Notes under the pieces: generated by a model | Seen by the model: only the letters and a program-made list of their open reading frames with translations | Told to the model about the DNA's origin: nothing | Database searches by the model: none | Origin: Escallonia rubra | Lineage: Eukaryota; Streptophyta; Magnoliopsida; Escalloniales; Escalloniaceae | Length of the DNA: 64,000 nt | Assembly (NCBI GenBank): GCA_033065855.1 | Contig: JAVXUO010002044.1 | Span: forward strand, 186,001 to 250,000 | Direction of reading: 5' to 3' | Made by a program: the position numbers and the translations under genes | Shown: positions 46,251-59,441 of the stretch, one piece after another | Layout: each line of letters opens with the position of its first letter | How positions within the stretch are numbered: position 1 is the stretch's first letter

Positions 46251-48230
46251 TGTAACATCCCAAATTTTTTTTCGAAACGTTAAACAATCGATCGATCATA
46301 ATAATGCCACAAGCTGTCAAAGCAACTAAACCATCAATTAAATCATAGTCCTAATAAACCGTCATAATTAGGTTATCAAAACTAAGTTCCAAAAATCTTC
46401 AAATAATAATGCTAACCCACGCAGGAGTTCTAGTGATCAACACTAACTTAGCTTAATTTAATTTCTCTCGCTCGGCTCTAATCTTTGCAGGCTACCTCAA
46501 CCTAATGCTGACTATCACCTGCAGAAAGGAAGTCAAAGGAGAGTGAGCTTTCGAGAGCCCAGTAAGGTCGATCATAGATTAAAACAACAAAACGATTCAG
46601 ACGAGTTTTTCATATAGAGTCAAACGAAACTTTTCAAGAGTATTTTTAATAAAAACACAACATTTTGATACAGACGAGCAATACGAACGGTTTTACATTC
46701 AAGTCCAATAACATCATTTCAAATGATTTTGTTTGTTTTTTTTTATTTATGAAATCACTGCAATTCTATATAAACATAGGGACAAGTATCATCTCAATCT
46801 CTTAAATCAGTAGTTATTCAAAAACGCTTCAGGTATAATAAAAAAAAGAAATAAGAAATATTGAACATGACCAGTACGATGTAGTAAAGCCACCCCGGCA
46901 GTACTCGATACGATTTTACATATGCATATGTACACTAACTAGTCCATCTAGGTACTAGTTTAACCCAACCGACAGACCATCCTTATAACTCTCAGGTTTA
47001 CGTTCATGTCAATATTCAAGGAATTTAAACACAGTCAAAATGTTTTACAATGATTGAATTAAATAAACAGATGAGAATAAGGAATTCCGAACGATCGCTA
47101 TCAGGCTCAAATTAAGGTTTCATGGACTGTTTGAAAACATCTTTTATATCAAACGTAAAATCGAATAAATATAGTTCATAAAGCTATCATAATAAAACAT
47201 TTGAAATCAGAACGATGAAGTAGGGTTCAGATAGAATTCCTTACCTCGATTCACGCTATGCAATGCTACACAATCTCGATTATAATTCTTTGAATAAACC
47301 TAGATTGACAAATCCATATGTTAGAACATAATCTATGCTACTATACTAATAACCTAATATTAGCTACCCATCACGTGCTCACTCATAACTCCGAAATCGC
47401 TCAACTCAAAGCGTATCTCGCATGCATCCAACCTACCCGAAAATCTCGTACACTCCTTAATGCGCAACAATATTTTAAATTTATTATAAATTACAATAAA
47501 ATAATTTTATAGCTTAAAACATTATAAAAAGTATAAATATGAATTTTCTGAATTTTTGAATATTTTTGAATTAAAATAATTTCTTTAAATGCAATAAAAA
47601 CTCATAAATTGCCAAAATTGCTTCTAGCTGAACATAAAGTCCCATAAGTTTTATAACAGCTTTAAAATATGTATAAAAATTATAGAAAGTTAAATCAGAT
47701 ATTAAAAGGCATTAAAATTATTTTTAAATTATTCGTTTTGCTAAAACCAATGCGAGATGAAAGCCATAGAAAATCAACTCCAAAAATCATCAAATTCAAA
47801 CTGAATCTTATTTACCATAAAGACATTACTCTGATTTTTCCCATAACATTTTCATGGTTTAAAGGCTCCAAAAGAATTTTACGAATCTGAAATAACAGAA
47901 AATACTAAAAATTCATACGATCTCAGAAAATTATAAAATTTTACCAGAAATTCTAATATAGACTCAGATACTATACTTTAAATTTTAACATGCTAATGTT
48001 CACTATACACTATCCAATGCGCATAACGAACCTAACGCTACCCGTGTACACACACGTGCGCACAACTTGCACCCGCTTTTCACCGGTTGCTTTGACCCAC
48101 TTCATCTTCTTCCCGATCACTGTCCACAACCTATAATACACTCTTTAAAAACCAATTTACACCCCCATTATACACATGTCGCTTACACCTATAAACACTT
48201 CAAATATACACCCTCACTATCGTAGGCATC
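46251..48230 (+). repeat. LTR B, left copy
   Basis: It starts TGTAACATCCC and is similar along nearly 2 kb to 61165-63144, in the same orientation. Shared blocks include CCCACGCAGG.GTTCTA, GAGTGAGCTTTCGAGAGCCC, AGTACGATGTAG.AAAGC and AGGTACTAGTTTAACCCA. It begins immediately after LTR A. The right limit is uncertain: similarity fades around 48230. No gag or pol follows it. Confidence 0.8.
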
Positions 48231-49360
48231 ACAAGTTTGTTGGACCTTGGCACTTCTTTGGGACCTAATGTCCAACACATCATAGGCAGGCAATACGGCC
48301 TTGTATGTGCAGTTGTTAGCTATTGATAAGCTCGACATTTTATGCTACTGACCTATGGAATAAACTTTTCAACATGGATAAGGATTACATAAGTAGGTTG
48401 GTTGCAACTACCTGGTTATGTTATAAACCATATCCTTTGCTGAACTTAAAATACCTATTGTTGTTGTTTGCGTATTATTATAGTTTTGACTCTCTGTTTT
48501 TTCGCTTCTATTTAATAACCAAATTTTGGCTTAATGCATTCAAGACCCAACGACATCAAATCCAGCCAGCCTAATTGTCCTTAATGACTCATATGGTCAA
48601 GCCTCTCCATTTGATTATGTTACTCTTTAAGTTCCTATGATGTACAGTTGCATAATGAGCATCTGCATCATATATCAAGAAATATTGCAATATGCATGTC
48701 ACTTGTGTCTGCGGTAATTCAATAGCCGTGGAACTAATCAGGTGTTATCTTTGCAAGGTCTAGCTGTTCAAAATATGAGAATGACATGTTATATCTTCTA
48801 CCACTTGACTGTTACAGATTGAATTGCTTAGAGACAATTGATCAAATTATCATATCAGAACCAAGATAGTTGTATGTTCATACTATGGATTGTGCCCCTG
48901 AATCTTTTCGCTAGGTTTTTTATTTTTTATTTCTAATAAATGTCTTTTTTATGTTTTTTGTTTCCTTCTCCATTTCAGATATACTTGGAAGGGCATGATA
49001 ACAAATCCAAACGAAGTGTCAGAATATTCTTTTTCCAGATTTTGGTCTATCTGTGTGTTACTAAAGCGGTGACAGCTTTTGCGCCGTTGATCAAGTACAT
49101 CAAAGCTACTTACGAGTTTCAAGTTGTGTCCCAATACAATTAGAAACAAAAACACTTTCAATTGTTTGCTCTTTTTACTCTGAATGAAAATGTATAAGTT
49201 GTACTTGATTGTTAGAAATATTGGAATCCAATTTTAACACCACATTTAGTATCAAAGCCTAGCAACAATGCTTATTGCTACTTATTAAATGCCACCAATT
49301 GTATCGAAGAAAAAAAAACTTCAATTCAAATGGAGGATTAATTGAGCAAAGAAATACTGT
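48231..49360. other. Unassigned spacer
   Basis: Short plus-strand frames (48323-48574 and 48940-49143) show no domain. The second (YLEGHDNKSKRSVRIFFFQ) begins close to a TTTCAG acceptor-like string and could be an exon fragment, but I cannot identify it. Confidence 0.3.
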
Positions 49361-50203
49361 AACCCTTCACCTTACAAAGCAAGGGCAGAGACTTTACCAT
49401 TAAGAGTGTCGAATGTGTCCCAAATTATAGTATGCCTCAAATTATCATAAGCTAATCACTTCAAAATTAAGTCATCGTTTTCTTCTTTTTCTTTTCCCTT
49501 TTAGAACTTTTTTCACACTTACCATCAATAGAGAAACCCTATAATCATTTGTAAAATTGTAGCTCGTCCTCCAGAAATATATTTTCTCAATATTCTTTTA
49601 CGATTCTTGTCCATAGTCATCCGATCTCGTTTACATGCTTATATATATTTTTGCATGGGTCTCATGCGCAGCCTAAAAAAAATAACCAACCATATTGCAT
49701 GTGAAACATGAAAAAATAGCATAAGGATTGTAGCAGAATTTAATACTAACAGTGTTTAACACCGAGAGCCAGGTCACGTATAACATGTGGCTGATAAGAT
49801 GTTAGAGTAACCTGGGAAGGGCTATATGCCGCTCGTGTGCATCATCCCGAGAGACTATTCCATAAAAAATACCATAACCCTTCACCTTACAAAGGAAAGG
49901 TTGACTTTACCATTAAGAATGTCCAATGTGTCCCAAATTACAATCTGCCTCAAACTATAATAAGATATTCACCTCAAGAACTAAGCCATCATTTATTCTT
50001 TTTTTTTTCCTTATTAGCAATTTTTCCTACACTTATTATGAATCAATTGTTAGTAATAGACAAACCTTTTAATCACTTGTAAAATTGTAACACAATCTTC
50101 AAAAATCTATTTTCTCAACTTTTTGGACGATTTGTTTCCATACTCATCTGATCTCGTTTACTGGGTTACATGCTTTAATATTTGTTGCATGGGTCTTATG
50201 CGC
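49361..50203. repeat. Direct duplication with a period of about 515 bp
   Basis: 49361-49669 and 49876-50203 are diverged direct copies. Both begin AACCCTTCACCTTACAAAG, continue with GACTTTACCATTAAGA.TGTC.AATGTGTCCC, and end with TTGCATGGGTCT.ATGCGC. About 200 bases of unrelated sequence separate them. The copies differ by many small changes, so the event is not recent. Confidence 0.85.
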
Positions 50204-51284
50204 CGAGTTAAAATAATTGTTTGCTCGAGGCCCACCGCCATGGGCCGACTTTGAGTACGTCTAATCAACATTCATGTTCGCTTCCTCAAGTAACATTTTA
50301 CCTATTAGATTATGTATGTCAATATAGGCTTTTTATTTATTGGTAAATTGGTAAATAAAATGGACAGCTAATAGTATTTTCATTAACTAAAAACTGTCAG
50401 GCAATGGTAAACAAATTCAAGCGTCGCCGATGTTCTGTATTAGACAACCGCCAAAATGGTGACCCGTGAATTCAAATTGACAACCCCTAAAATCATGATT
50501 CCTGAATTCAAACTCCATGAATACATAACCATATATCTATCATCAACTCATACAACAATCACCGGAAACTCTCGATCACCTGGTAAAAGCTTTTGATATC
50601 TCTTCTAATTCTTAATTGTTACCATCTATCTTGCATATTTCAATCTGCTTTACTTCTGATTTTTTTCACATGCAATCATGTTTTAAATTATAGAACTATC
50701 ATCTAACATCTTGTGAGTGGTAAGTAACATTGTATACCACCTGTTTGTATGTTTGCCTCAAAGATTAGCCCTTTCACAGTATACTCTAGCGAACCAAAAA
50801 GGGGTAAGTTTGTTTCATGTATGTTTTGGACTATGTTTTGGACCTTGGCTTAGACAACCTCTTAGCTTCCTTTGTACGGATTTAGTGTTTATAAAGTTAC
50901 AGTGAATCCTTCATTTTGTCTTTATCAATGGTTTATAGTAAATAAGTCTCATTAGAGAAGCTTCAGGCTGTGAACGATCAAGTTTATTGAATTGGCAAGG
51001 TTAGACTGCTAAGAAATCAATCCCATATCTTTAGATGTGTTGTTAAACTCATTTTTTTTGCTGGCATCACAGCATTTCGGATGTAAAAGAAGCAAATAGA
51101 TGTGAAGAATATAGAGAATGTTTGATTGAGCAAGCGCGTGGTGTTTTCTATGATGCCCAAACTATCATAAAAATATATTATAACAAAAGATGCTTTCTCA
51201 ATCTAACACGCTTCTTTTTGGCCAATCTCTCTGCTTTCCATGGGAACATTATTGGAGATTTCTAGAGTTATGAAAGTTTAGTGC
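50204..51284. other. Unassigned spacer
   Basis: AT-rich, no recognised gene. The plus-strand frame at 50717-50905 shows no domain. Confidence 0.35.
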
Positions 51285-54200
51285 AAGATATATGGTAGTA
51301 ACAGATACGATGCACACAATTACAGAGGTCTAGGTTACAAAATCACACCAAAGAGAGTATTTTACCCCATCATGCCTAAGTTATATTTTAAAATTACATG
51401 TTTAATTTCTAACTGAGCCATTAGTAGATCATCTGGAATACAAGATGATGCAGTTGGTAGAAATGAGGATGGCAATAAGTGTTTTCATTTTATAGATTAC
51501 TTCTATCACAAAACTAAGAGACTTTGGTTAAGAGGCCAAGAATTTCTATGACTAGAGAGAGTTACATGAGTTTGATCCTATGATCAGTTGCCGCATATTT
51601 CACGTCCTTACTCTGCGTGTGGGTCTTTGGTGATGCTAAATCAATTTCTTCTTTGCTTATTGATTTTAGCACTCAGAGTTTAGTATATCTAAAGCTATCC
51701 ATTACATTGATCCTAAACAAGTTGTTTTGGTTTTCGTCTTTTTCACTACGTCAGTTGATTTGAGAAAGAGAGATTCATCCTGGAGGAATATGTGATTTAT
51801 ATGCAGACAGTTATTTTGTTGCAAAAACATGCTTGGACTGAATCTTATATTAAGAAATGGTGTCATTTTGGATTGAAAATGTCCGTAGCCAAAGTGTGAC
51901 TGTGTGTGCATGCACACGTCTCCACTATTTTTCTTGTAAATGTATAAAATATCTCAATTCTCGGCAGTTTGGGAAGAGCAAATACACGGGCCACTACTGG
52001 TTGTGCAACTTGTTTTTGAATCTCCAAGCACTAAACCGAAGGTATGCCTCTATTCCCATTCCAACATAACTTTTTTTATTGTTGTGCCTTGGCTTTGAAC
52101 AGCTCCCAACAAACAAGAAATTCAAGGTATGCCATGCAATTACTAGATTGTATATAAGTTGTCTTGTTTTCCAAATCTTCTTTTCTCCCACGACATAGTA
52201 TTTGGGTTCTAAATGAGGAGACTTTATCATTTATGATACTCTCCCTCGCCTTTACCTTGGCTAATAAAAGAAACAATTTGCAAACCCGAACTTAGACTTT
52301 GCCATCTATTAGCTTTGATAAGACCACCTCAGAGAATAATATAAACATAAAATTAAAGAGCATGAGTCTCAAATGTTTGTGTTTTTGTGTTGTGGATTCT
52401 CAGTTAACCAGCAGAAGAGTGATATAAAGTAAATAAAGTTAAGGTGCAAGTAGTTAAAATCAGATATGAAACTTATAAAGTCACATATGTAAAAGCTCCA
52501 GTCAGATTTGGTCCCTAAGTTTTAAAGTTGAGGTTCTCATGAACTAAGATAGTGTAACAGAATATGAGTCACTTGTTGGATTGAAGAGGCTCTGCATCTA
52601 TACTAGCGCAAGAATGCCTCAAGTGTCATTAGCGAACTGATTTTCTATCAACTGATTGGAAAGTATGCTAGAAAGTAATTAAACTGTGGAAAATGGCAAT
52701 GTATAATTGTTGTGAGTTGATCTTGTTCAAGTTTATTTCTACGGGCGGGGTGAATTTGCAAAAACCATCTTGATCACTAATCGTGAGTGCTTGAGAATTT
52801 GCATAAGCACGTTGATCAGCTTCTTGCTTCTTATAGTTTGCACTTTGCATTTAGTAAGTTGTCTAGCATGAAATATTGCAATTTTTCAACATGATTAGCA
52901 TGGACAGGGGCGAGCCTGGGACTTCTTGTAGTTTGTCGAGATATCACCTTTTTTCTGATACGCATTTAAACATTGCCTTGTCCTGCATATGCTTCCAAAC
53001 TTAATTTACTCTCTTATAATAACTTTATGAATATGTAATAACAGCAGTGTTTATACCGTCTATATACATTATGAGCAGATTGATTACCTACAAAAGGCTT
53101 TGGAATCAAGACATGTGCCAAATACCTATATTCATTTCCTAGACTTGCCATCGTAAGGATTCACACTATGCAAGAAGTGGTGACAATGGCAAGAAAAAGA
53201 AATCTTGCTACCATTGTATCGTCAGACGATGAGCAGCTATCGGCGGAAGCCACAACTTCTAATCCTTTTGAAGATCAGCAAGCAAGTTCATCTAAAGTGG
53301 CAGACCCAGCTGGAATGCAGGGCATGTAAAGTCGAAACGTAGTCTAAGAAACAACAAAAAAAGTCACGTTCACTTACATATCTTACCGGAAACCAAGTAA
53401 TATGTACACTAACATGCCTTTGGAATTAGGCAAAGCTCATACAGATGATAAACAACTGCAAAAGCGTGAGCCTAGGAAGATTTATGCCAAAGTAGTAGCT
53501 GGTGATGTAGAAAAATGCAAGGAAAAGTCAGTTTCACTCAAAGATACAATCAAAGAAACACTACCCTTGATCACATCACAAGTTGGATCTTCAAGCGATG
53601 CACCTAATCATCTCGAAGGTGACCATAAAGCATTATCCTAAAAGTGATAATAGCAATTGACTTTTCAAATGCAACATTTATGCATCTTCGTCTTCTTCTC
53701 TTAGTATTTTCTAAACAACAAACTCTTCCTTAAGTATCCAGTAGAAAGAATTTCTAAACTAGGCCTATCTTTATGGTTTTCACTTATACATCTATAGATT
53801 TTTTGAGATGTTCTAATAAGTACAGTAGATATTTGGTGGTGCTTGGTCTACGTAGACGGCGTGGTAATAGTTTATCTACATTAAAGTTATGGTAGTAATA
53901 GATATGATCCACATAATTACAGTGGACTAGGTGATAGATCATGCCAAAAGAGAATATTTTACCTTATCATTCTCAAGTTATATTATGAATTTGCACATGC
54001 AATCTTTGAGTGAGCCATTAGTAGAATGGTAGATCATCTGGATTGCAACGAATTAGCTTTGCTCCTCAAGTTTTAAACTTTAAGCTCTCATGAAATAACA
54101 CAGTGTAACATAAGATGAGTCACTTGTTGGATTGAAGAGGCTACGCATCTATACTAACGCAAGGATACCTCAAGCGTGGTAATAAACTGATTTTTTTGTC

Positions 54201-54735
54201 AACTGATTGGAAAGTATGCTAGAAAGTAGTAAACCTGTGGAAAATGGCATTTTTTAACTGTTAGGAGGTGATCTTGTTGAAGTTCATTTCTATGGGACAG
54301 AGAGCATTTGCAGAAGCCAGCTTAATCAGTAATCATGAGTGCTTGAGAATTTGCAGAAGCCACGTTCATCAGTTTCTTGCTCAGATCTTCTTCTGGCTTG
54401 CATTTAACAGTTGTTTCGCATGAAATATTGCAATACATCAATATGATTAGCATGGGCAGGGGCGAGACTAGGACTCTGAAGTTTGTCGAGATATCACATT
54501 TTTCTAATACACATTGCATTATCCTGCATATGCTTCCTAATTTAATTTACTTTCTTGTAACAACTTTATGGATATGCAATAACAGCATTGTGTATATCTT
54601 GCTATATACATTATGAGCAAAATGGTTACTTGAAAACTGCTTTCGAATAAAGCTATCTGCCAAATGCCTATATTCATTTCCTAGACTTGCTTTTGTAGGT
54701 ATTCAATTTACAGAAGAGGTGACAATGGCAAGAAG
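51285..54735. repeat. Segmental direct duplication, one copy split by about 1 kb
   Basis: 53888-54735 (one block) matches 51291-51445 plus 52508-53190 (two blocks). Shared strings include ATGGTAGTAA.AGATA.GAT, GAGTCACTTGTTGGATTGAA, TTTGTCGAGATATCAC and CCTATATTCATTTCCTAGAC. The left copy therefore has about 1.05 kb extra (51446-52507), or the right copy lost it. Each copy ends at GACAATGGCAAG, after which they diverge. Confidence 0.85.
53168..53641 (+). pseudogene. Exon-like fragment of an unidentified gene
   Basis: Just after the left duplicated block the plus strand reads ATGGCAAGAAAAAGAAATC, encoding MARKRNLATIVSSDDEQLSA, a basic then acidic-serine start typical of nuclear proteins. A second open stretch at 53402-53641 (PLELGKAHTDDKQLQKREPR; 79 residues) follows in another frame. 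I do not recognise the family. These could be exons of a decayed host gene, possibly continuing at 54882-55547. Confidence 0.3.
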
Positions 54736-54881
54736 TTGTACTTCTGTTGCAAAATCTTTCTGAAATACAGTTCCAGTATTAAGTAATGGCCTTTATTTTT
54801 GTTTGGTCATTTTTTATTCGCACACCATTAGAACTACGTATTTTAGCATTTTCTCTGTCTTAATCTTGCTAACTTGTTGCA

Positions 54882-55547
54882 GCCAAAAATAGTGAAAATG
54901 ATGTGCAAGCAAGGAGAAAGTTCTATGGTGCATGCCCCAGATGTTATGTATCGGATCAAGCCCGAGAAATATGTAGTAGAAGTAATAGAAAACTATACTA
55001 CACCGTAAACGGGGGGTACCAACAAATTGAAAAGAGCATTGCAACTAGCACTTCTCAATTAAAGCAGTGTTTCGGGCAAACCTTGCCCCAAACCTTGTTT
55101 TTTGTGATGCTCGACTCTCCAATTCTTCGGCAAGATGTTCATGAAAATGTGATGGCGATTAATCTCGAACTCTCGAAGTTGAATCAAATGTTGGGCACAT
55201 TACAAGGTAGGAGCAGAAGTTTTGGAGCAATATTGTTCAATCAGCCTATGAGTGAAAATTTCCGCATTATTCAGCTTGTCAAGGAAAATACAACTCACTC
55301 GCATGCACTAATTAAGGTTTCAAATGGAGATGAACATAATGGTCCGAATATCAAAAGGAAGCAAAGGGTAATGAATAATTCTTTTTTTTTCTGTCATATG
55401 GTTATTATAATTTTAAGCCTTCTTAAAACTAATGTGTTTTTCATGCAATCACGGGATCTTGAAGACCATGATATCACTCCAACAACCAATAGACCTTCTC
55501 AAAATTTTGAACCTATTCTAAAATTCATGTATGGCATACAAACTTAA
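54882..55547 (+). pseudogene. Exon-like open region of unknown identity
   Basis: A TTGTTGCAG acceptor-like string precedes an open frame of more than 210 codons. It encodes VQARRKFYGACPRCYVSDQA near the start and VMAINLELSKLNQMLGTLQG further on. The C-P-x-C pair could be half of a zinc site. After KRKQR near 55368 the frame becomes hydrophobic and intron-like, so the true exon may end there. No family is recognised. It lies on the same strand as the fragment at 53168 and the CLC fragment at 58263. Confidence 0.4.
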
Positions 55548-56940
55548 GGTAAAGCACTCTCACACGGAACACTATCTTTATACATTTGCCATTGCTTTTA
55601 AATAAGGTTTTCTCTTTTTGTTTATCACAGGCATCAGTTCGTAATGCTAGTTGGTCTTTAACTGGTGCTGCTCCACATACATTATTTTTAGACCTAATGA
55701 TTGTTGTACCTATATATATGTAGCTATCATTTGCTATAGTTGTATAAATGGATATTGTCGAGTTTTTTTCATGAACTTTTTTCATACAAGGTTTAGTTTG
55801 TTGGTGTTAAATGACATTGATCTTTTCTTATAATATATTTGTGGATTCCTTTTCCTCCTGCTCACTTTCCTTTCCCTTACTTTATGTCACTTTTAGTAAC
55901 TTTGTTTTCATATATGATTTTACTAGAATTACATAGGATGGCTTTTGAAATTAGATGCGTTCAAGATGGTCTTCAAATACTCTTCGTAACCATGATATCC
56001 ATACCATCAAATATTTCTACATATATTCTATCTCTCTAGCTTAAAGAATGAAGAATTTCGGGACATTTGTATTCAGAAAATATCCTTCATGCCTAAATAA
56101 AATATATCTTACATAATAATCATAGAAAGGCCCCTCCTTTTCTCCCAAGGAAAAACTGAGAAAGATAAAAGGGAAAAAGTGAAAGGATGCAAGATCAAGG
56201 GTAGAATCGTCACTACTCCTGCACAACTCTGAAGGCATTCCAACTGCTATTAATTGCCTGGCAACTTTACTGAAAGAACCTGTGGTCAGATCTTCATTTG
56301 TTAAAGCAGATGGGGTGAATGTGTGTTCTTGGCATTTTCACTTAATTTCATAGCTTATTCTGGTGACAGTTATATTGTAGCAATTGTGCAAATTGTTCCT
56401 TATATTTCAACTCATTTATGTGAAATGTGTTGGTTTACATTTACTTATATCGGGTTTAATGTTCATAATGTACATGCCACAACAAACACAAGTTCACGCA
56501 TCTTAAAGCAGGACAGAGTTCTTTCATGTGAACACTTATTTAGCAACTAATAGTATTAAATTTAGATAGAGATATGATATCTTCATCTAATTACGACTTC
56601 TGGTGAATTACTTTCTAGTAGGTTGTTAGGGTGGTTCTCTTGACTCTCAAGAACTTGCTTTCCAAGGGAAATTTTGGCTCTTAGATGGTAGACCTTGCAT
56701 TGCCACAAATAGTTCAGAACCTGAAAAGCATAGGCATGAAGTGACGAGGTGCGAATACTCTTTCCTCCCCATAATTCTCTTCTAAGATTTTTATACCTAC
56801 CAGAAAGTACTTAATTAAGATCAATAGGACACTTCTCAATCTGATCTTGAATTCAGTAACTTATGCTCCTTAAAAGCAAATATGCAATCTATTTATTCAT
56901 TTCCTTTCTATGCATTGTTCTTTACCTGTGATTGGAGTTA
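55548..56940. other. Unassigned AT-rich spacer
   Basis: Intron-like AT-rich sequence. Several short frames are present but none shows a domain. Confidence 0.35.
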
Positions 56941-56944
56941 GGAG

Positions 56945-57421
56945 ATGGTTGTTGGCTACGTTACTTCACAACTGCTATATTGTGCTGGGACAATACTAAT
57001 TGCTTTGGCTCTTTTGAACTTGTACTTGGGTGATGCAATTACTTTAGAGGAGCTTACGCACTTGCCACCATTAGGGACCAAATTGGTTGGATGGCCATCC
57101 ACATATTTAATTTTTGGGTCGATGCGGGCAAGAATAACGAATCGTAAGCCAAAGAATCATGTTCTCTGCTTGATTGTTTATTTACTTTTGTGGCAATTGT
57201 TATTTTGTTTATTCTTCTTTTTCAAAATATACAAACGAGCCAATGAACATTTGATACCATCGTCGTATGAACCTCTAGAAATCAAACATGCTTTCGCTTT
57301 TTGTTTATTTATTCTAAAACCTACTATCCTGTTTTTGCAATCAAACATCCTCAGATTCAAATGCTTAACAGGAGACATAATTGCTACCGGATATCTATGT
57401 TCTTGTTCTTATGTCAACTGA
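56945..57421 (+). other. Hydrophobic open frame, identity unknown
   Basis: 158 codons are open. The start (GYVTSQLLYCAGTILIALAL, then NLYLGDAITLEELTHLPPLG) has one clear membrane-like segment and looks protein-like. From about 57150 the frame becomes Phe/Leu/Lys-rich in the manner of AT-rich intron DNA. It could be an exon of a decayed gene, but I cannot assign it. Confidence 0.3.
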
Positions 57422-58262
57422 CTACTCCCCTCAGTTTTTTCTTTCATTGTATGCGCTACAAATACTATTCTCTTGTTCCGTTCTTTTGATTGCAAACAAG
57501 AGGAAACCTGGGGATACTTACTTTGTGAACAATAATTATTGCAAGGATAGGACTTAGGAGACCCAGAAACCTCCTTGTTCTACTTAGCTTGAACTGAAAT
57601 CACGATATTCGGAGAACTAGTTGAACAAGAAACATGACATCAGAATAAGGAGGCATGTAGATGAACATAAACTATTAGTGCTAATTCCCATGCAATGCTT
57701 TGAAATTTGAACTATATTCACCTTCTTCTGGCTTTTCTTAACCGTTTTCAGTATCTCTTGAGTTCGACAGAATGTTACTGAATTCTTTTCATTTCCTTTC
57801 CCTTTTATGCAGTGCTCAAACAAAAATGACTATGATGACACTTATCACATAATACGATAAAAATTAGTGAACAACATACAAGTGTCCTGGCTTGCTTAAA
57901 TGTAAGTCATTGACGACGGGCGTTCAAATTTTGAAGGAAGTAGTTGTCATCATAGTTCAAATGTATTGTGCTTTAAATAACAAAATGGCACAGTAACCTT
58001 AGTTGTAATTGAACGAGTTATGGGGTTGGGGGCTATAGTTGATTCTACATTGACAAGCATAGAATTGGAATTTGGGCTTCAGAAAAGTTACTGAGACTCT
58101 AAGGTTACCTTTTTATTCGGTGCTTGGTAGGTCTTAAATACAATGGGATCCTATGTTTTAGAATTAAGAAATGATACAAATGTTGTATTAATTTTAACTC
58201 AGGCATGGCTCGTGTCTTTTATTTGATATTCTATTTTTTGTCTCTTATTTGCGTTATTTCAG
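57422..58262. other. Unassigned spacer ahead of the CLC fragment
   Basis: AT-rich. The last part (TTTTTTGTCTCTTATTTGCG then TTATTTCAG, ending at 58262) looks like the 3' end of an intron leading into the CLC exon. Confidence 0.4.
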
Positions 58263-58470
58263 GATTATTGAGAATGAATTATTTACACAAGACTGGAGGT
58301 CAAGGAAGAAGGTTCAAATCTTCCAGTATGTTGTACTTAAGTGGGCACTTGCACTTCTCATAGGGCTAGGTACTGGAGTGGTAGGCCTCTTTAATAATAT
58401 TTCTGTTGAGAACATTGTTGGTTTCAAAGTGCTGCTCGTCAGCGATTTCATGTCGAAAGGAGGAGCGTGA
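58263..58470 (+). pseudogene. CLC chloride/nitrate channel exon fragment (CLC-c-like)
   Basis: After an intron-like TTATTTCAG the plus strand encodes IIENELF, QDWRSRKKVQIFQYVVLKWA, GLGTGVVGLFNNISVENI and GFKVLLVSDFM. This matches the second-exon region of plant CLC proteins, covering the segment just before and including the first membrane helix. In the plant family the next exon carries the GSGIPE selectivity motif. I do not see it anywhere in the window, and the expected GT donor after this exon is not obvious. It is therefore an isolated fragment, from gene decay or from capture by a mobile element. CLCs are anion channels or proton exchangers of the vacuolar and Golgi membranes. Confidence 0.8.
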
Positions 58471-59404
58471 AGGAAGTCAATATTCCTCACCAATAGTTAC
58501 TGTCAGTTTCTAAAAGAAAGAAAAGATTGATTCATGTCACTGTGTTACCTCTACTGAAGATGCCATATATCAGAATCTCACCTTATTGTAATTGACAATG
58601 TGTGATGATTTTGTCAAACGTTTTTGGTACTAACGCTTATCATATTCAGGGAAAAAATGAAGTATGAAAGTGTGTTTCTTAAGCTCGGCATCGAAAATAA
58701 CGAATCATCTGCGAAATGATACTGTATTGTTTTGTTTGTTTCATCTATGTTTCATCCAGAATACATCTTTATTTGATCTTGTATACAACTCTACCTTTGG
58801 AGTTTCTAAAACAAATTTGAAATTTATAACCATGTACCCTGACTTAAGATATTTATCATTTGTTTTTGGCAAACAAGCATGCAACTTTTTTGCTTCTCTG
58901 TAGGACTTGGTGTTTTATGAAATGATTTTACCATCTTACATATATATAATTGTAAGATCAGGACAAAAAGAGGTAGTTGGCCATCCTTGGATGCGAGGTT
59001 AAAAGTTGAGGTCCAAGGGTTGATGGTTTTACATTTGGAATCTGCCTCTTGGCAATTGGCATCTGCATCTATTGCTTAACATGTATTACTTGACAAAGAG
59101 AGAAGCTAATTTATTAAGTAAGGCTATAATATTCTGTCACAATTTTATCAAAGCCGAATGTATACTTTGACAACAATGCCTCGCTTCTATCCGTAAAATG
59201 GAGCATAGCTTATCAAAGCAAGTTGAGTGCAAGCATTTGCTATGCAAAAACATCCACATTTGAAGTCTAACATTCGCCTTCTCTAATGGTTTTTGTTTCT
59301 CAGTCTATGTGAAGTTGAACGCCCAATATGTTGATGAACTCTGTTTCATCTGGAGGGGGAATTTATTAATGGACTATCAAACAATATTGATCATTATATA
59401 GAAA
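58471..59404. other. Unassigned spacer between the CLC fragment and the Helitron-like end
   Basis: No further CLC exon is recognised on either strand. The frame at 58664-58903 shows no domain. Confidence 0.35.
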
Positions 59405-59441
59405 ATAACTACATGTGCAACGCACGTGCAGCACAACTAGT
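59405..59441 (+). mobile_element. Helitron-like 3' end
   Basis: The sequence ACATGTGCAACGCACGTGCAG, shown here from 59411, is followed by CACAACTAGT ending at 59441. A short GTGC-AAC-GCAC hairpin about a dozen bases before a terminal CTAGT fits the CTRRT end of plant Helitrons. The base after it is A rather than the usual T. No matching 5' TC end was found, so the element's extent is unknown. The CLC fragment lies upstream on the same strand. Confidence 0.55.

Noticed and set aside
52595-52625. TCTATACTAGCGCAAG as a Helitron 5' end
   Set aside because: The same string is part of a local duplication (again at 54144), so it is not an element border, and no match to the 3' end family can be shown.
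56945-57421. The hydrophobic frame as an upstream CLC exon
   Set aside because: Its sequence does not match any CLC segment I know, and the CLC exon at 58263 corresponds to the first membrane helix, so a membrane-spanning exon should not precede it.
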